30,196 nt of DNA from a virus: the IMG/VR virus record IMGVR_UViG_3300008116_000393, positions 1 to 30,196 of that record; one strand, given 5' to 3'. The translations under genes were made by a program, and so were the position numbers. Positions 6,722 to 17,600 of the stretch are shown in pieces; positions within the stretch are counted from its first letter, which is position 1, and each line of letters opens with the position of its first letter. Under the pieces are notes generated by a model. The model did not search any database. It was not told the DNA's origin and worked only from the letters and a program-made list of their open reading frames with translations.

Positions 6722-8779
6722 ATGACCGAACGTTTAAGAGTAACTGAACTTGATTTTGACCAGATAAAACAAAATCTAAAAACATATTTACAAGCACAAT
6801 CAGAGTTTACAGATTACGACTTTGAGGGTTCGGGTTTGTCAGTTTTGCTTGATATTCTTGCTTATAATACACACTATCAGGCATATTACTTAAACATGAT
6901 TGCCAATGAGGCCTTCATGGATACGGCTTTACTTAGAGACTCTGTAATTTCTCATGCTAAGGTTTTGGGTTACGTTCCTTATTCTCGTAAGGCACCCAGT
7001 GCAACAATTAATTTTACGGTAAATACTACTTCAAATGTTGCATCGACAATCACCATACCAAAAGGATTTAGATTTTTATCTAGTGAAATTGATGGCGTTA
7101 GTTATAGTTTTGTTACTTTAGAAGAAACGATTGTAACAAAGTCAAATACAAATTTTACATTTCCAAATTTAACAATACATGAGGGACAATTAGTAACTTA
7201 TACTTACACCTACACTCAAGCAACTAATCCAAAACAAATCTTCACAATTTTGGATGATGGAGTAGATACTTCTACAATAACGGTGTCTGTTCAGCCATCT
7301 TCTACAAATACATCTTCTGAGGTTTATACACTAGCATCTGATGCATCAGAAACAACAACAACTTCTCCAGTTTTTTATATTCAAGAGGGAAAAAACAGAA
7401 GATACGATATCTATTTTGGTGATGATGTAATTGGAAAATCAATATCTGATGGTTCATTAGTTTCAATTTCTTATTTAATTACAAATGGAACTTTGGCTAA
7501 TAAGGCAAATAATTTCGTTGCTACTGCATCTCTCGTTGATTCTTTAGGAAATTCTCAAACTAATTTTGTAATTGATCCAGTAAGTGAAGCTGCCGGCGGT
7601 GCCGAAAGAGAATCGGTAGACAATATTAAATTTGCCGCACCTCTGCAATTTACAACACAAAATCGTTTAGTAACTTTTTCGGACTACGAATCATATATTC
7701 AAAAAAATTATCCATCAATTGATTCTGTATCTGTATGGGGTGGTGAAGATGAATCGCCGCCAAAATTTGGAATTGCTTATATTTCATTAAAACCTAAAGA
7801 AGGTTACTATTTGTCTGATACAGAAAAACAGCGTATTATCGATGAAATTATTAAACCAAAGGCAATAGTTGCTATTCAAACTGTAATACGTGATCCTGAA
7901 TTTTTATATTTGCTTGTTTCACCAACAGTAACTTATGATCCTAAAAAAACTGTTTTGACTCAGCAACAACTTAGAACAGCAATAAGAACATCAATTTTGT
8001 CTTACAAAGAAACTAACTTAGATAAATTTTCTTCACAGTTTATTTTATCAAAAGTTCAAGATGCGGTTGACTCTGTAGATATAAATTCAATTATAGGATC
8101 TAACATATCTGTTCGATTACAGAAAAGATTTGTGCCAACTTTAAATGCATCGACTCCTTATACGATTAATTTTAATTCACCTTTACGCAGAGGTACAATT
8201 GGTAACAAATTAACTTCAACAATTTTTACTGTTACAGATTCAAGTGGCATTAATCGTGAAGTGCAATTTGATGAAATACCACAATCGTTTTCAGGAATTT
8301 CTTCTATTCAAGTTACAAATCCTGGTGCAGGATTTACATCTTTACCTGTAGTAACAATTGATGGTGATGGAACTGGCGCAAATGCTTCAGCAACCATAGT
8401 AAATGGGCAAATACAAAGTATTGAAATTGTAAATCGTGGTATCGATTATACACGTGCCACTGTAAGCATTAGTGGTGGTGGGGGATATGGTGCAACAGCT
8501 TCGGCAGTCATCGATGGAAGAACTGGTACAATTCGCACGGTTTATTACGACTCATTTTCCCAAAGGCAAGTTGTTGATGAAAATGCTGGTGAAATTGACT
8601 ATGATACGGGAACAATTAAAATTTTTAATATAAACATAAAAGACACTCAATCTGTTGATGGCGATGTTCGAATTTCAATTGAATCGGAAAAAGGCATTAT
8701 AAGTACACAAAAAAATACTATTATAACTATAGATGAAGATGATCCAACATCAATTAGTACAACTTTAGAAACTGTATAA
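6722..8779 (+). CDS. 6: Baseplate wedge subunit gp6 (baseplate J family) with inserted beta module
   Basis: A 685-aa gp6-type protein, the structural core of the wedge that forms the inner ring of the baseplate. The N-terminus has the family hallmark: LRVTELDFDQIKQNLKTYL, YDFEGSGLSVLLDILAYN, YYLNMIANEAFMDTA and SHAKVLGYVP. The middle holds the baseplate-J segment RESVDNIKFAAPLQFTTQNR with LVTFSDYESYI (about residues 296-325). Residues about 525-600 hold two VTNPGAGF...VTIDGDGTGA-type repeats that recur in gp7, gp8 and the DUF4815 gene. Length is close to T4 gp6 (660 aa). The stop overlaps the next start (TAATG), so gp7 is translationally coupled. Confidence 0.92.
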   Translation: MTERLRVTELDFDQIKQNLKTYLQAQSEFTDYDFEGSGLSVLLDILAYNTHYQAYYLNMIANEAFMDTALLRDSVISHAKVLGYVPYSRKAPSATINFTVNTTSNVASTITIPKGFRFLSSEIDGVSYSFVTLEETIVTKSNTNFTFPNLTIHEGQLVTYTYTYTQATNPKQIFTILDDGVDTSTITVSVQPSSTNTSSEVYTLASDASETTTTSPVFYIQEGKNRRYDIYFGDDVIGKSISDGSLVSISYLITNGTLANKANNFVATASLVDSLGNSQTNFVIDPVSEAAGGAERESVDNIKFAAPLQFTTQNRLVTFSDYESYIQKNYPSIDSVSVWGGEDESPPKFGIAYISLKPKEGYYLSDTEKQRIIDEIIKPKAIVAIQTVIRDPEFLYLLVSPTVTYDPKKTVLTQQQLRTAIRTSILSYKETNLDKFSSQFILSKVQDAVDSVDINSIIGSNISVRLQKRFVPTLNASTPYTINFNSPLRRGTIGNKLTSTIFTVTDSSGINREVQFDEIPQSFSGISSIQVTNPGAGFTSLPVVTIDGDGTGANASATIVNGQIQSIEIVNRGIDYTRATVSISGGGGYGATASAVIDGRTGTIRTVYYDSFSQRQVVDENAGEIDYDTGTIKIFNINIKDTQSVDGDVRISIESEKGIISTQKNTIITIDEDDPTSISTTLETV

Positions 8780-11700
8780 TGTCAGTAGATTTAAAAACAT
8801 CGATACTTGTTAGTCGTCAAGTTCCTGAATTTGTACGTGACGAATATCCAAAATTTATTTTATTTTTAGAAGCATATTATGAGTTTCTTGAGGCTCAGGC
8901 TAATACTACGCTCACATCAAACAATCTAGTCACAACGGCAAAAACGTTAAGAAACATTAGAGATGTTGATGATTCTTTAGACAGATTCGAAAAAAGTTTT
9001 TATAATACTTATGGTGCGCTAGTTCCACTTGAAGTACAGTCAAACAAAGCACTTCTTTTCAAACATCTTCTTCCCCTTTATAGAACAAAGGGTTCTGAAA
9101 ATTCATTTAAACTTTTGTTTCAACTTGTCTTTGGTGAAGACATTGACGTTATTTTACCGAAAAATAATGTTCTTCGTGCATCAGCTAGTAACTGGCAAAT
9201 AGATAATCGTTTAAGAATTAATCCTGATATCTCAAGTCGTTATGTTGGAAATGGAACAAACAAGACATTTTACTTGGCACAAAAATCTGGAAAAGATGAG
9301 ATAAGTGTTTATGTAAATGATGTGCTTAAAATTCCAGATGTTGATTATTTTATTAATAAAGAATACCGTCAACTAAATTTTGTTGTTGCTCCCGCTAACG
9401 GATCAATAATCAATGTAAATTATGACAATTTTGATATAGATTTATTAAACAATCGCAAAGTTACCGGCATTACTTCAAAGGCGTCTGCTATTATCGAAAC
9501 GGCAAGCCGAAGAATCATCTCTGATACTCTGAATCTTGGTTTACCTATTGAACTTTTAATTAATGTAAAGTCGCTCAGAGGCAATTTTTTAAATGGTGAA
9601 ATAGTTACGATACCAATCAATGATGAAACAAATAACATTTCGATTGATATTCGTGCTTCAACATTTTCTATTGTTAGACAATTTAATTTAATTAATGCTG
9701 GAAATAACTATAGTGTTGGTGATTCAGTTTTCGTGTTTGGTGGTAATGCATCAGTCAATGCCTTTGGCACAGTCGAAAGAGTCATTACTGGAGAAATTGA
9801 TACCATAAGTGTTGTTCACGGTGGTGCTGTATTTTCAAACGCATCACCTATTTCTGTATACGGTAACAGTTCATTCACAACAATGACTGTTGTTGTTGAT
9901 AACATTGACACATCTGGCGCCAATGCAGCCAATTCATTTAAAGTATCTCCAGACGTAATATCAAATTTAAGTTTAAATGTTGGTGGCACCGTTTACGTAA
10001 ACAGTTCGAATTTTGGTGCAGTGTTTGCAAAATCAAACATAAGTGCCGCCAATTCGATTGCTAATGCTTTTAACTATGTTACACTCACTGTAGGTCCGAT
10101 AAGTAACGTTAAAATTCTTTCTTCTACTGTACCACTTACAGAAAAAAATTCAACATTTTTAGATGCTGCTGGCGCACAGTATGCAGCAAATGCTCCGTTT
10201 CGTTATTCAAAAAGTCTGAAGTCAATTGGTCGTTACAAAATTAACGATGGTGGATTGAATTATCAAATTGGAGATGAAGTTATTTTTAATGCCAATCCAC
10301 CAGGCACATATGGTCAAATGGCGGCGGCTGTTGTTGGTAAAATTTCAGTGGGTGGAGCAATTCAGAGAATTGATTCTGCTAATAGTAGAATTCGTGGTGT
10401 GGGTGCAGTTACGGCAGCATGTAATGAAATTACCGGCACAGGAACTTTCTTTACACAAGATTTAAAAGGTGGCGATCTTGTAGATATTAACAATGAGTCT
10501 AGAATTGTTTCTTCTATCACAAGCGACACTATTGCTACAGTTTCATCAGTATTTACGTACTCAGCATCAAACAAAAAAATTGGTGTGTATGATCGTTGGC
10601 CACTTGGTGGTTATGGTTACACACAAGGTAAGTTTCCTACGATTTCAGTTAGTTCTAATACAGGTTCGGGTGCGAATATTCAAATTGATTCGCTAATAGG
10701 TGATGGTGAAACATTAACACCAACAGGATTTACTGCCAATGGACAAATTATTTCAATTAAAGTTATTAATCCTGGTTCTGGTTATGAATATAACCCGACC
10801 GTAAGTATTGTTGGTGGAGATGGCACAGCAACAGCAACAGCAGAAATTGAACGCTCGTATTCTTCTGCGCCCGGTCGTTGGACAACATCCGATTCTATAT
10901 TGTCTTCTTTCGAAAGAAAACTTCAAGGCCAAGATTACTACGTTGATTATTCTTATGTAATTTCTTCAAAAACAGAGTTCAGCAAATACAAAACAATGCT
11001 GAAGCAACTGTTACATCCTGTTGGCATGGTCAACTATGCTTTATATAATAAAGAAAATCTGGTTGAACTTACTGATGTTGCAATTCAGAGTTTTACGGCA
11101 AATACAATTGCTGGCACAGTCAATGTTGGAAATGGTAGAGTTGTTGTTACTGGAAATAGTACAAAATATAATATCGCTAACACAAAAGGTATTTTGTCAT
11201 TAGGTTCACTGATTGCGGTAAATGGTGAAATTAGAAAAATTAACACGATTGTCAGCAACACATCTTTAATTACGACATCAAACATTTCTAATTTAAGAAT
11301 TGCAAATGCTGGTTCCGGATACTCAAATGGTTATCTAGTATTTTCAAATGGTGGCGGCCAAATTACAAGTCTCACAATCACTGCTGGTGGTTCTGGATAT
11401 GAAAATGGTGTAATGACATTCTCTGGTACAGATGAAGCAATACCAGCAATCGCAAACGTAGAAGTATTTAATTCAAATGGTACAATTCGAACATTAACAT
11501 TTGTATCTGGTGGTTTGTATGCTAATAAACCAATCGCTATACCAGATAGTAATCCACATCGTGTTGTATATGCAAATGGTATTAGTATACCAATTCGTGG
11601 TCAAGGTTATGCAAATGGTTGGCTGGTATTCTCTGGCGGTTCACCATTGAGAGATGCAAACGTAAGATTAATTGTTCATCCAAACACGGTTGTCAACACA

Positions 11701-13092
11701 GTTGAAGTGATTGATTCTGGACTGTATCAATCTACACCAACTGCCAGACCAAATACAAACGCAAATGCTGTAATTTCTTCGGTTACTGTAAACAGTACAG
11801 GTAACGGACATTCAAATGGCGTTCTTGTAATTTCTGGAGGTGATCCAAGTCGTCAAGCAACAATTCGTGTTGAAACATTCCCACCATTATCTGCACAAGT
11901 AAACTCAATTTCTGTAAACGCCTTTGCATATGGTGTAAATGGATACGTTCAATTTAGTGGAGCAGGAAGTGACAACGTTGGTGCAAATGCTATAATTGTT
12001 GTTAATTCCCAAGGCCTTGTATACAACGTGCATTTGGTAAGTGGTGGTTTATACAAAGGTACACCATTAGCAACAGCAAATGTTGGTAATGCTTCGTTCA
12101 CATTAGAAATGAAACCTTTGGATGGACAAATTCGTAAGATTACGATTGTTGATCCTGGTTTGTATGCTAATGGTTCTACACCCACTGCTATTTTAAATAC
12201 AGCACCAAACTCTGTAATATCGGTTGTATCAAACACTGCTGGAAATCTTTTCACGGGAAATAGTCTTGCGAATGGGTATCTGGTGTTTAGCGGTGGTCTT
12301 CCTGTTAGGGATGCGAATGCAACTTATACTGTGCATTCAAACGGTGCAATTAATATAGAATCAATAGTAGTTACCGATGTTGGTTTATACAGAATTCCAC
12401 CAACAACCGTGACACCAAATGTGACAACCGTTTCGGTGACAGAAGTTCGCCCAATTGTTGGTGGTTCGGGATACGTAAATGGTAACGTGGTGTTTTCGAC
12501 AACACAAGCAACTGCAAACATTCGTGCAAACTGTACGGTTGAGGTTAACGGTGCTTTTGGTGCGATTGTAAGAACCACTGTGAATCATGTTGGCTTATAT
12601 GCAAATGGTGCAGATATTATTGTTGTGGGAATTCTTGACCCGGCCACTGATACATTGCAGTCACCATCAACTGTAGCATCTTTTATCATAGGATATAGTG
12701 CTAATGCAAAAGCAGCAGCAAACTTAGTAGTTAATACTTCGGCAAACGTTGGTCAGACTGCTTCTGTGACACTTACAGCAAACAGTAACTCATATACAAA
12801 CGCCGTATTTACAATTACGCCTGTTGCGAACGATCAAACAAATGCAGTAATTACCGTTGGATTTACTGGTAGAAATACCGCAGCTAATGCGCTTGTTGAA
12901 GTTTATCCTGGTAATGGTGCAATTCGTAAAGTTACACTAAATAGCAATAGTGTTTTGCAAGGTGCTGGAGAATATTACTATACTCCAGATGTTGCACCTA
13001 ATAGTGCCGGTTCTGGTGCTGTCATTACAATTAATCCTGTGTCTTGGTATCAAACATCCAATGCACAAACAGCAATCATATTTAAGCAATAA
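8779..13092 (+). CDS. 7: Baseplate wedge initiator gp7, enlarged by beta repeats
   Basis: A 1437-aa protein in the gp7 position between gp6 and gp8. T4 gp7 is 1032 aa. Residues about 1-140 carry the motifs seen in gp7-type proteins of marine T4-like phages: VPEFVRDEYPKFILFLEAYY, then DDSLDRFEKSFYN, LLFKHLLPLYRTKGSENSFK and LLFQLVFGEDIDV. Residues about 145-700 are beta-rich with Asn/Ser/Gly. A helical insert, YKTMLKQLLHPVGMVNYALY (about 738-757), breaks the pattern. Residues about 840-1285 then hold about seven units with an NGxLVFSGG core, and the C-terminus is Ala/Asn/Val-rich. The gp7 name combines N-terminal motifs with synteny; the repeats are probably an outer, solvent-facing elaboration. 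Confidence 0.8.
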   Translation: MSVDLKTSILVSRQVPEFVRDEYPKFILFLEAYYEFLEAQANTTLTSNNLVTTAKTLRNIRDVDDSLDRFEKSFYNTYGALVPLEVQSNKALLFKHLLPLYRTKGSENSFKLLFQLVFGEDIDVILPKNNVLRASASNWQIDNRLRINPDISSRYVGNGTNKTFYLAQKSGKDEISVYVNDVLKIPDVDYFINKEYRQLNFVVAPANGSIINVNYDNFDIDLLNNRKVTGITSKASAIIETASRRIISDTLNLGLPIELLINVKSLRGNFLNGEIVTIPINDETNNISIDIRASTFSIVRQFNLINAGNNYSVGDSVFVFGGNASVNAFGTVERVITGEIDTISVVHGGAVFSNASPISVYGNSSFTTMTVVVDNIDTSGANAANSFKVSPDVISNLSLNVGGTVYVNSSNFGAVFAKSNISAANSIANAFNYVTLTVGPISNVKILSSTVPLTEKNSTFLDAAGAQYAANAPFRYSKSLKSIGRYKINDGGLNYQIGDEVIFNANPPGTYGQMAAAVVGKISVGGAIQRIDSANSRIRGVGAVTAACNEITGTGTFFTQDLKGGDLVDINNESRIVSSITSDTIATVSSVFTYSASNKKIGVYDRWPLGGYGYTQGKFPTISVSSNTGSGANIQIDSLIGDGETLTPTGFTANGQIISIKVINPGSGYEYNPTVSIVGGDGTATATAEIERSYSSAPGRWTTSDSILSSFERKLQGQDYYVDYSYVISSKTEFSKYKTMLKQLLHPVGMVNYALYNKENLVELTDVAIQSFTANTIAGTVNVGNGRVVVTGNSTKYNIANTKGILSLGSLIAVNGEIRKINTIVSNTSLITTSNISNLRIANAGSGYSNGYLVFSNGGGQITSLTITAGGSGYENGVMTFSGTDEAIPAIANVEVFNSNGTIRTLTFVSGGLYANKPIAIPDSNPHRVVYANGISIPIRGQGYANGWLVFSGGSPLRDANVRLIVHPNTVVNTVEVIDSGLYQSTPTARPNTNANAVISSVTVNSTGNGHSNGVLVISGGDPSRQATIRVETFPPLSAQVNSISVNAFAYGVNGYVQFSGAGSDNVGANAIIVVNSQGLVYNVHLVSGGLYKGTPLATANVGNASFTLEMKPLDGQIRKITIVDPGLYANGSTPTAILNTAPNSVISVVSNTAGNLFTGNSLANGYLVFSGGLPVRDANATYTVHSNGAINIESIVVTDVGLYRIPPTTVTPNVTTVSVTEVRPIVGGSGYVNGNVVFSTTQATANIRANCTVEVNGAFGAIVRTTVNHVGLYANGADIIVVGILDPATDTLQSPSTVASFIIGYSANAKAAANLVVNTSANVGQTASVTLTANSNSYTNAVFTITPVANDQTNAVITVGFTGRNTAANALVEVYPGNGAIRKVTLNSNSVLQGAGEYYYTPDVAPNSAGSGAVITINPVSWYQTSNAQTAIIFKQ
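11320..12500 (+). repeat. Diverged tandem repeats inside gp7 (NGxLVFSGG units)
   Basis: About seven copies of an NG-[YVWN]-[LVM]-x-[FI]-S core occur near 11324, 11405, 11613, 11815, 11938, 12271 and 12479. They are mostly preceded by GSGY- or GQGY-like turns and followed by a GLY turn (SGGLY, DSGLY, DPGLY, HVGLY). The nucleotide sequences are only loosely similar, so the array is old or under diversifying drift. Confidence 0.7.
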
Positions 13093-13095
13093 ATA
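13088..13095 (+). promoter_or_regulatory. Weak late-promoter-like AATAAATA before gp8
   Basis: AATAAATA spans the gp7 TAA stop and lies 6 bases before the gp8 ATG. It is followed by T rather than the C seen at the stronger boxes, and the spacing is too short for a normal leader, so it may be fortuitous. Confidence 0.2.
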
Positions 13096-13101
13096 TAATT
13101 T

Positions 13102-14673
13102 ATGACTTCAGTTACGACTAAAAAAATACCATATATCTCTGCGGTTCAGTTTAAAGAATCTTTTTATGAACCTGCGCCAGAAATTGGTTACGTTTTTATT
13201 GGCAATCACTTACCTTATTTTGACGAAAATGTTCCCAATTCAATCGTAGATTCCGTGAACGATGAAAAACTTGCATGGGAAAATATGATTGCAGCCAAAA
13301 AGATTACTGGTAATGATGTTGAACTTGTCATACCTAAAATATCTTGGACGGCAAATACAAAGTATAAACAGTATGATGATTTGATTGACTTGGATGAGTT
13401 GCTAACTGGAAACAATTCACTAAACGTCAAACCGATGTATGTTTTCACATCTGAGCGAAATGTTTACAAGTGTCTGTCTAACAATGTATCCGCAAATTCA
13501 ACCGTAGAACCTACTGGCGATTATACATCTTCTAATGGTAACATCGCAACCTCTGATGGTTACATTTGGAAGTACATGTTTAATGTTAAGCCATCGAATA
13601 AATTTTTGGCAGACGATTGGATTCCAGCCCCATCAAGTACAAATCAATTAGACTATAACATAAATCTTATTGGTGTTGTTGATGGCGAACTTACAACAAT
13701 CGTTGTCGAAAATATGGGTTCCGGTTTTTATGAGAATAATGTAGCAGTCATTCCTGTTTTTTCTTCTGGTTGCACAAGACTGAATTTAGCCAACACAACA
13801 AACGTTACGGCCAACATGACAGTTTCGGGTACAGGAATAGCACCTGGCACATTCATTTCCAGAATAGATGTGCCTAATAATAACATATTTTTATCCACTG
13901 CGACAACTTCTGCTGGCGGTGGAAATACAACCGCAAATCAAATCGCACTAACAACACGAATCTTTATCGATGGTGATGGAACTGGTGCCGTGGCTGCCGC
14001 ATCAATTAATGCTAATGGATTTTTAACTAAAGTAACTGTAACTACGATTGGAATTAATTATTCAAGAGCAAATGCTTTTGTTTATGGTACAGGTTCAAAT
14101 GCGTCTATTCGTGTAATTCGTGATATGAAATATGGTCACGCATACAATCCAGCAAGAGAATTGGGTGCAAATAGTGTTATGGTTGTATCAAGAATTGGTG
14201 AAATCGATTCAACTGAAAATGGCAAGATACCAGCAAATACAACTTTTAGACAATATGGTATCTTTGTAAACCCTCATAAATATGGTGAATCTACGGTTGT
14301 ATCACCTGCTAATGCTAGTCCGGTTGTCTCTCAAGCAACTGTCTTAACGATAACCGCTGGTTCGAGTTATTCGATTGATGAATTTGCTTATCAAGGTTTA
14401 CCTAATGATACTTCGGCAGCCAACACGATTGCTCATGGTTCAGTTTTAGATCAAACATTTGATCAAGTTAGATTGACGAATGTGAGAGGTACATTTAGAA
14501 CCGGTGTTCTTTTGAGAGGAGCTAGTTCTGGTGTTTCTGATCGTCTGGTTGTAACTGTACAGAATCCAGAATTTGAACCATATTCAGGTGATATTTTATA
14601 TACGCAAAATGCGACTAAGACCACAAGAGCAGAAGGTCAGGCTGAAAATATCAAACTTATTGTTAGATTTTAA
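13102..14673 (+). CDS. 8: Baseplate wedge subunit gp8
   Basis: A 523-aa gp8-family wedge protein; T4 gp8 is 334 aa and forms dimers that link gp7 and gp10 in the outer wedge. The N-terminal half is clearly homologous: IGYVFIGNHLPYF (about residues 32-44), DEKLAWENMIAAKKI (about 54-68), WTANTKYKQYDD, KPMYVFTSERNVYKCL, EPTGDY and SDGYIWKYMFNV (about 153-164), then ADDWIPAP. Residues about 195-340 hold an inserted beta segment with GDGTGAVAAASINA-like repeats of the type found in gp6 and gp7. The C-terminal third resumes a gp8-like pattern with RQYGIFVNPHKYG and VRLTNVRGTFRTGVLLRG. The insertion explains the larger size. It is followed by AAAGG (14672-14676), the ribosome site of the next gene. 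Confidence 0.9.
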   Translation: MTSVTTKKIPYISAVQFKESFYEPAPEIGYVFIGNHLPYFDENVPNSIVDSVNDEKLAWENMIAAKKITGNDVELVIPKISWTANTKYKQYDDLIDLDELLTGNNSLNVKPMYVFTSERNVYKCLSNNVSANSTVEPTGDYTSSNGNIATSDGYIWKYMFNVKPSNKFLADDWIPAPSSTNQLDYNINLIGVVDGELTTIVVENMGSGFYENNVAVIPVFSSGCTRLNLANTTNVTANMTVSGTGIAPGTFISRIDVPNNNIFLSTATTSAGGGNTTANQIALTTRIFIDGDGTGAVAAASINANGFLTKVTVTTIGINYSRANAFVYGTGSNASIRVIRDMKYGHAYNPARELGANSVMVVSRIGEIDSTENGKIPANTTFRQYGIFVNPHKYGESTVVSPANASPVVSQATVLTITAGSSYSIDEFAYQGLPNDTSAANTIAHGSVLDQTFDQVRLTNVRGTFRTGVLLRGASSGVSDRLVVTVQNPEFEPYSGDILYTQNATKTTRAEGQAENIKLIVRF

Positions 14674-14683
14674 AGGTTAATAA

Positions 14684-17600
14684 ATGGCACTTACTACAAA
14701 TTTTAATCAAGATCCTTACTACGACGATTTTGACGACGATAAAAATTATTATAGGGTTTTGTTTAAGCCGGGAAATGCTGTTCAATCCCGTGAATTGACG
14801 CAACTTCAAAGTACCTTACAAGATCAGATTAAAAAGTTTGGCGACCATGTGTTCAAAACTGGTTCCGTAGTTACAGGTGGGCAAATCACAATTCAAAATG
14901 TAGCGTATATTAACATTGCTTCAAGTTATTCCGGCCAAGATATTTCATATTTAAATTTTGATAAACAAGTAATTATTAATTCGGCCAATACAAAACGTGC
15001 ATATGTTTTAAAATCGTATGGTGCTGTTAGTGCAAATAATGAGCCAATCACATTTATTGTCAATCAATTATATGGCGATCCATTTACAGTTAATGAAACT
15101 ATCTACACTTCAAATACTGACCCACAAGCAATAACTTATTATGCAAATACTGCTTCGGCAAATGCTACTGGAAACTGTCAATCATTTTCTGTAAATGAAG
15201 GTGTATTTTATTACGATGGAATTTTTGTAAAAGTACAGCCACAAAGTGTGGCGGTTGACAAATACAGTCGTGAGGGTAGTGCAATTGTTGGTTTTTCTGT
15301 GAGTGAAGATTTGGTTGATTATACAGAAGACACTACACTTCTTGATCCAGCACAAGGCTCTTCAAATTTCCAAGCACCAGGTGCAGACCGCTATAAAGTT
15401 TTGATGACACTGGAGACAAGACCGATTGGTAGCACAGATTTGAAACAATTTGTGGAGTTAAGCATCATGGATGGTGGTGTTCCACAAAAAACTGTTAATA
15501 CTCCAATCTATGCTTCTTTAGGTGATGAATTTGCCCGCAGAACAGAAGATGAGTCTGGTGATTATGTTATTAAAAATTTCCCATTAGAACTCACCGACAG
15601 CGTTTCGAATTCGGCTTTTGCTAATGTTACTTTAGGTTCAGGTAAAGCATATATTAAAGGTTATGAATTTAGAACTGATGCACCAACAACAATAACTGTA
15701 CCAAAACCAAGAACTACGGAGACTGTAGAAAATCGTAGAGTTGAGGTTGATTACGGTTATTATATTTTTGCCAATGGCATGTATGGTAATTTTGCAACAA
15801 ACCAATATGCTAATGCCGATATTTCATTATTGAATACCGGTCAAATAACTAATTATGTTGGAACAGGAAATGCTGCAATTTACGCAAACACAACAATTGG
15901 AAACACAAAAATTAAAGTTGTTTCTTTTTATTCCGTTTCGGGCAACACAAGTGAGAGTAATAACTATATTTACAAAGTATATTTAACTGATGTAAATACT
16001 CGTCCTATAGCGGCAAATGGTGGTTATGGTATAAATGCAACAGGTGGCTCCACAAGCACAGTGGTATTTCCTACTGGATTTGCTGCAAATAATGATGTAT
16101 ATAAAGGCTTGTCATTGAGAATTGTTGGTGGTGCGCCACTAAACTCACCTAGCGATAATTCAACAAGAATCATTACTGATTATGTTGGATCAAGTTTAAC
16201 TGCTACCGTTTTCCCACCTTTTAGCACCGCAGTTGGAGCCAATTTTAGATTCATACTTGATCCTAAATTCGCTGATGCTGAATCTCTTGTTAGATTGGGT
16301 GCTGGAAATTCTCGTATTGCATTGGCAAATGTTTCACCTTTATCAAAAGATGAACAAATTGGTGTATCTACAACCACACTTGTTCAATCTAAAGGGCTAT
16401 TTCAGCCTGCTTCAATTAGAGATACAATAAGAGAACCTTTGTTAATTAGAGTTGGTGTAGAAAATGTTGCTGATAATACTATACGTGATTTTTCATACTC
16501 ATATAAGAGATTATATCAAACTGTCACATTTACCGGCGGAGTATCGCAAGCATTATCTTTAGGTACTGGTGAAACTCTACAAAGTGCAACTACAACTGAT
16601 TCAAAACAAAGATATTATCAAGTTATCCCAACTAATTCTGGCACAAGTTGGTATCAAGTAGGTAGAACTATTCCGGCTGAAAACTTTACTGTTGATACTT
16701 CATCAAGAACAATCACGGTAACAGATGGTGCGAATATGACAGCAAACATTTATGCTGTTGTAAATGCTTCTAACCCAACTTCAAAAACAAAAACATTTGT
16801 TAAAGCAAACACCCAGTTAGTTGACCCAGGATGGGGTATAGGCCTAGGAACTTACGTAAAAGTTTTTGCTGCTAACAATAATGCGAACGTGGCTCCATTT
16901 GATGGTCAAACTATTATCAATCAATCAATAGTTGAAAGAAGACCAGGGCAACCACAATGGTTATACGTAACGGATGTTCATTCAATTAATGCTATTTTTG
17001 ATTTAAATGGTGCTAACGTAACTACATCTGTATACAATGCTCTCACCGAGTCATCAAACGTTACTGCCAGATATATTTTGAATACTGGACAAAAGGATTC
17101 TTATTATGATTGGTCATCGATTACTTTAAGACCCGGACAAAACGCACCAATAGGTCCTTTAGTTATTCGTTATAATAGATTTTCTTCAAACGGTTCTGGA
17201 TATTTCGATATTGATTCTTATACAAGACTTGGTACACAAGAAAATGGCGGTAGAGGTGTCAGTTATGATATGATACCCATCTACACGCTGCAAAGTGGTG
17301 CAAAAATTTTCTTGAGGGATTACTTAGATTTTCGTCCGGTTCGAGCATCAGTTAGAAGTAGTGCATCAGCAGACACGATTGCAAGAAACTTTATTTTGGA
17401 TGTTGATGAAGCCGTTTTAGGACCAAAAGTTGCCGAACCAGGTTTAGATGTTCTAATGGATTTTGAGTATTATTTACCTAGAATTGACAGAATTGTTTTA
17501 ACGAAAAATAGAGAGTTTCTGGTATTACAAGGAGTTCCTGCATTTAATCCTGTTGTTCCAGTTGAACCAGATGATTCAATGACTCTGTATATTTTGACTT

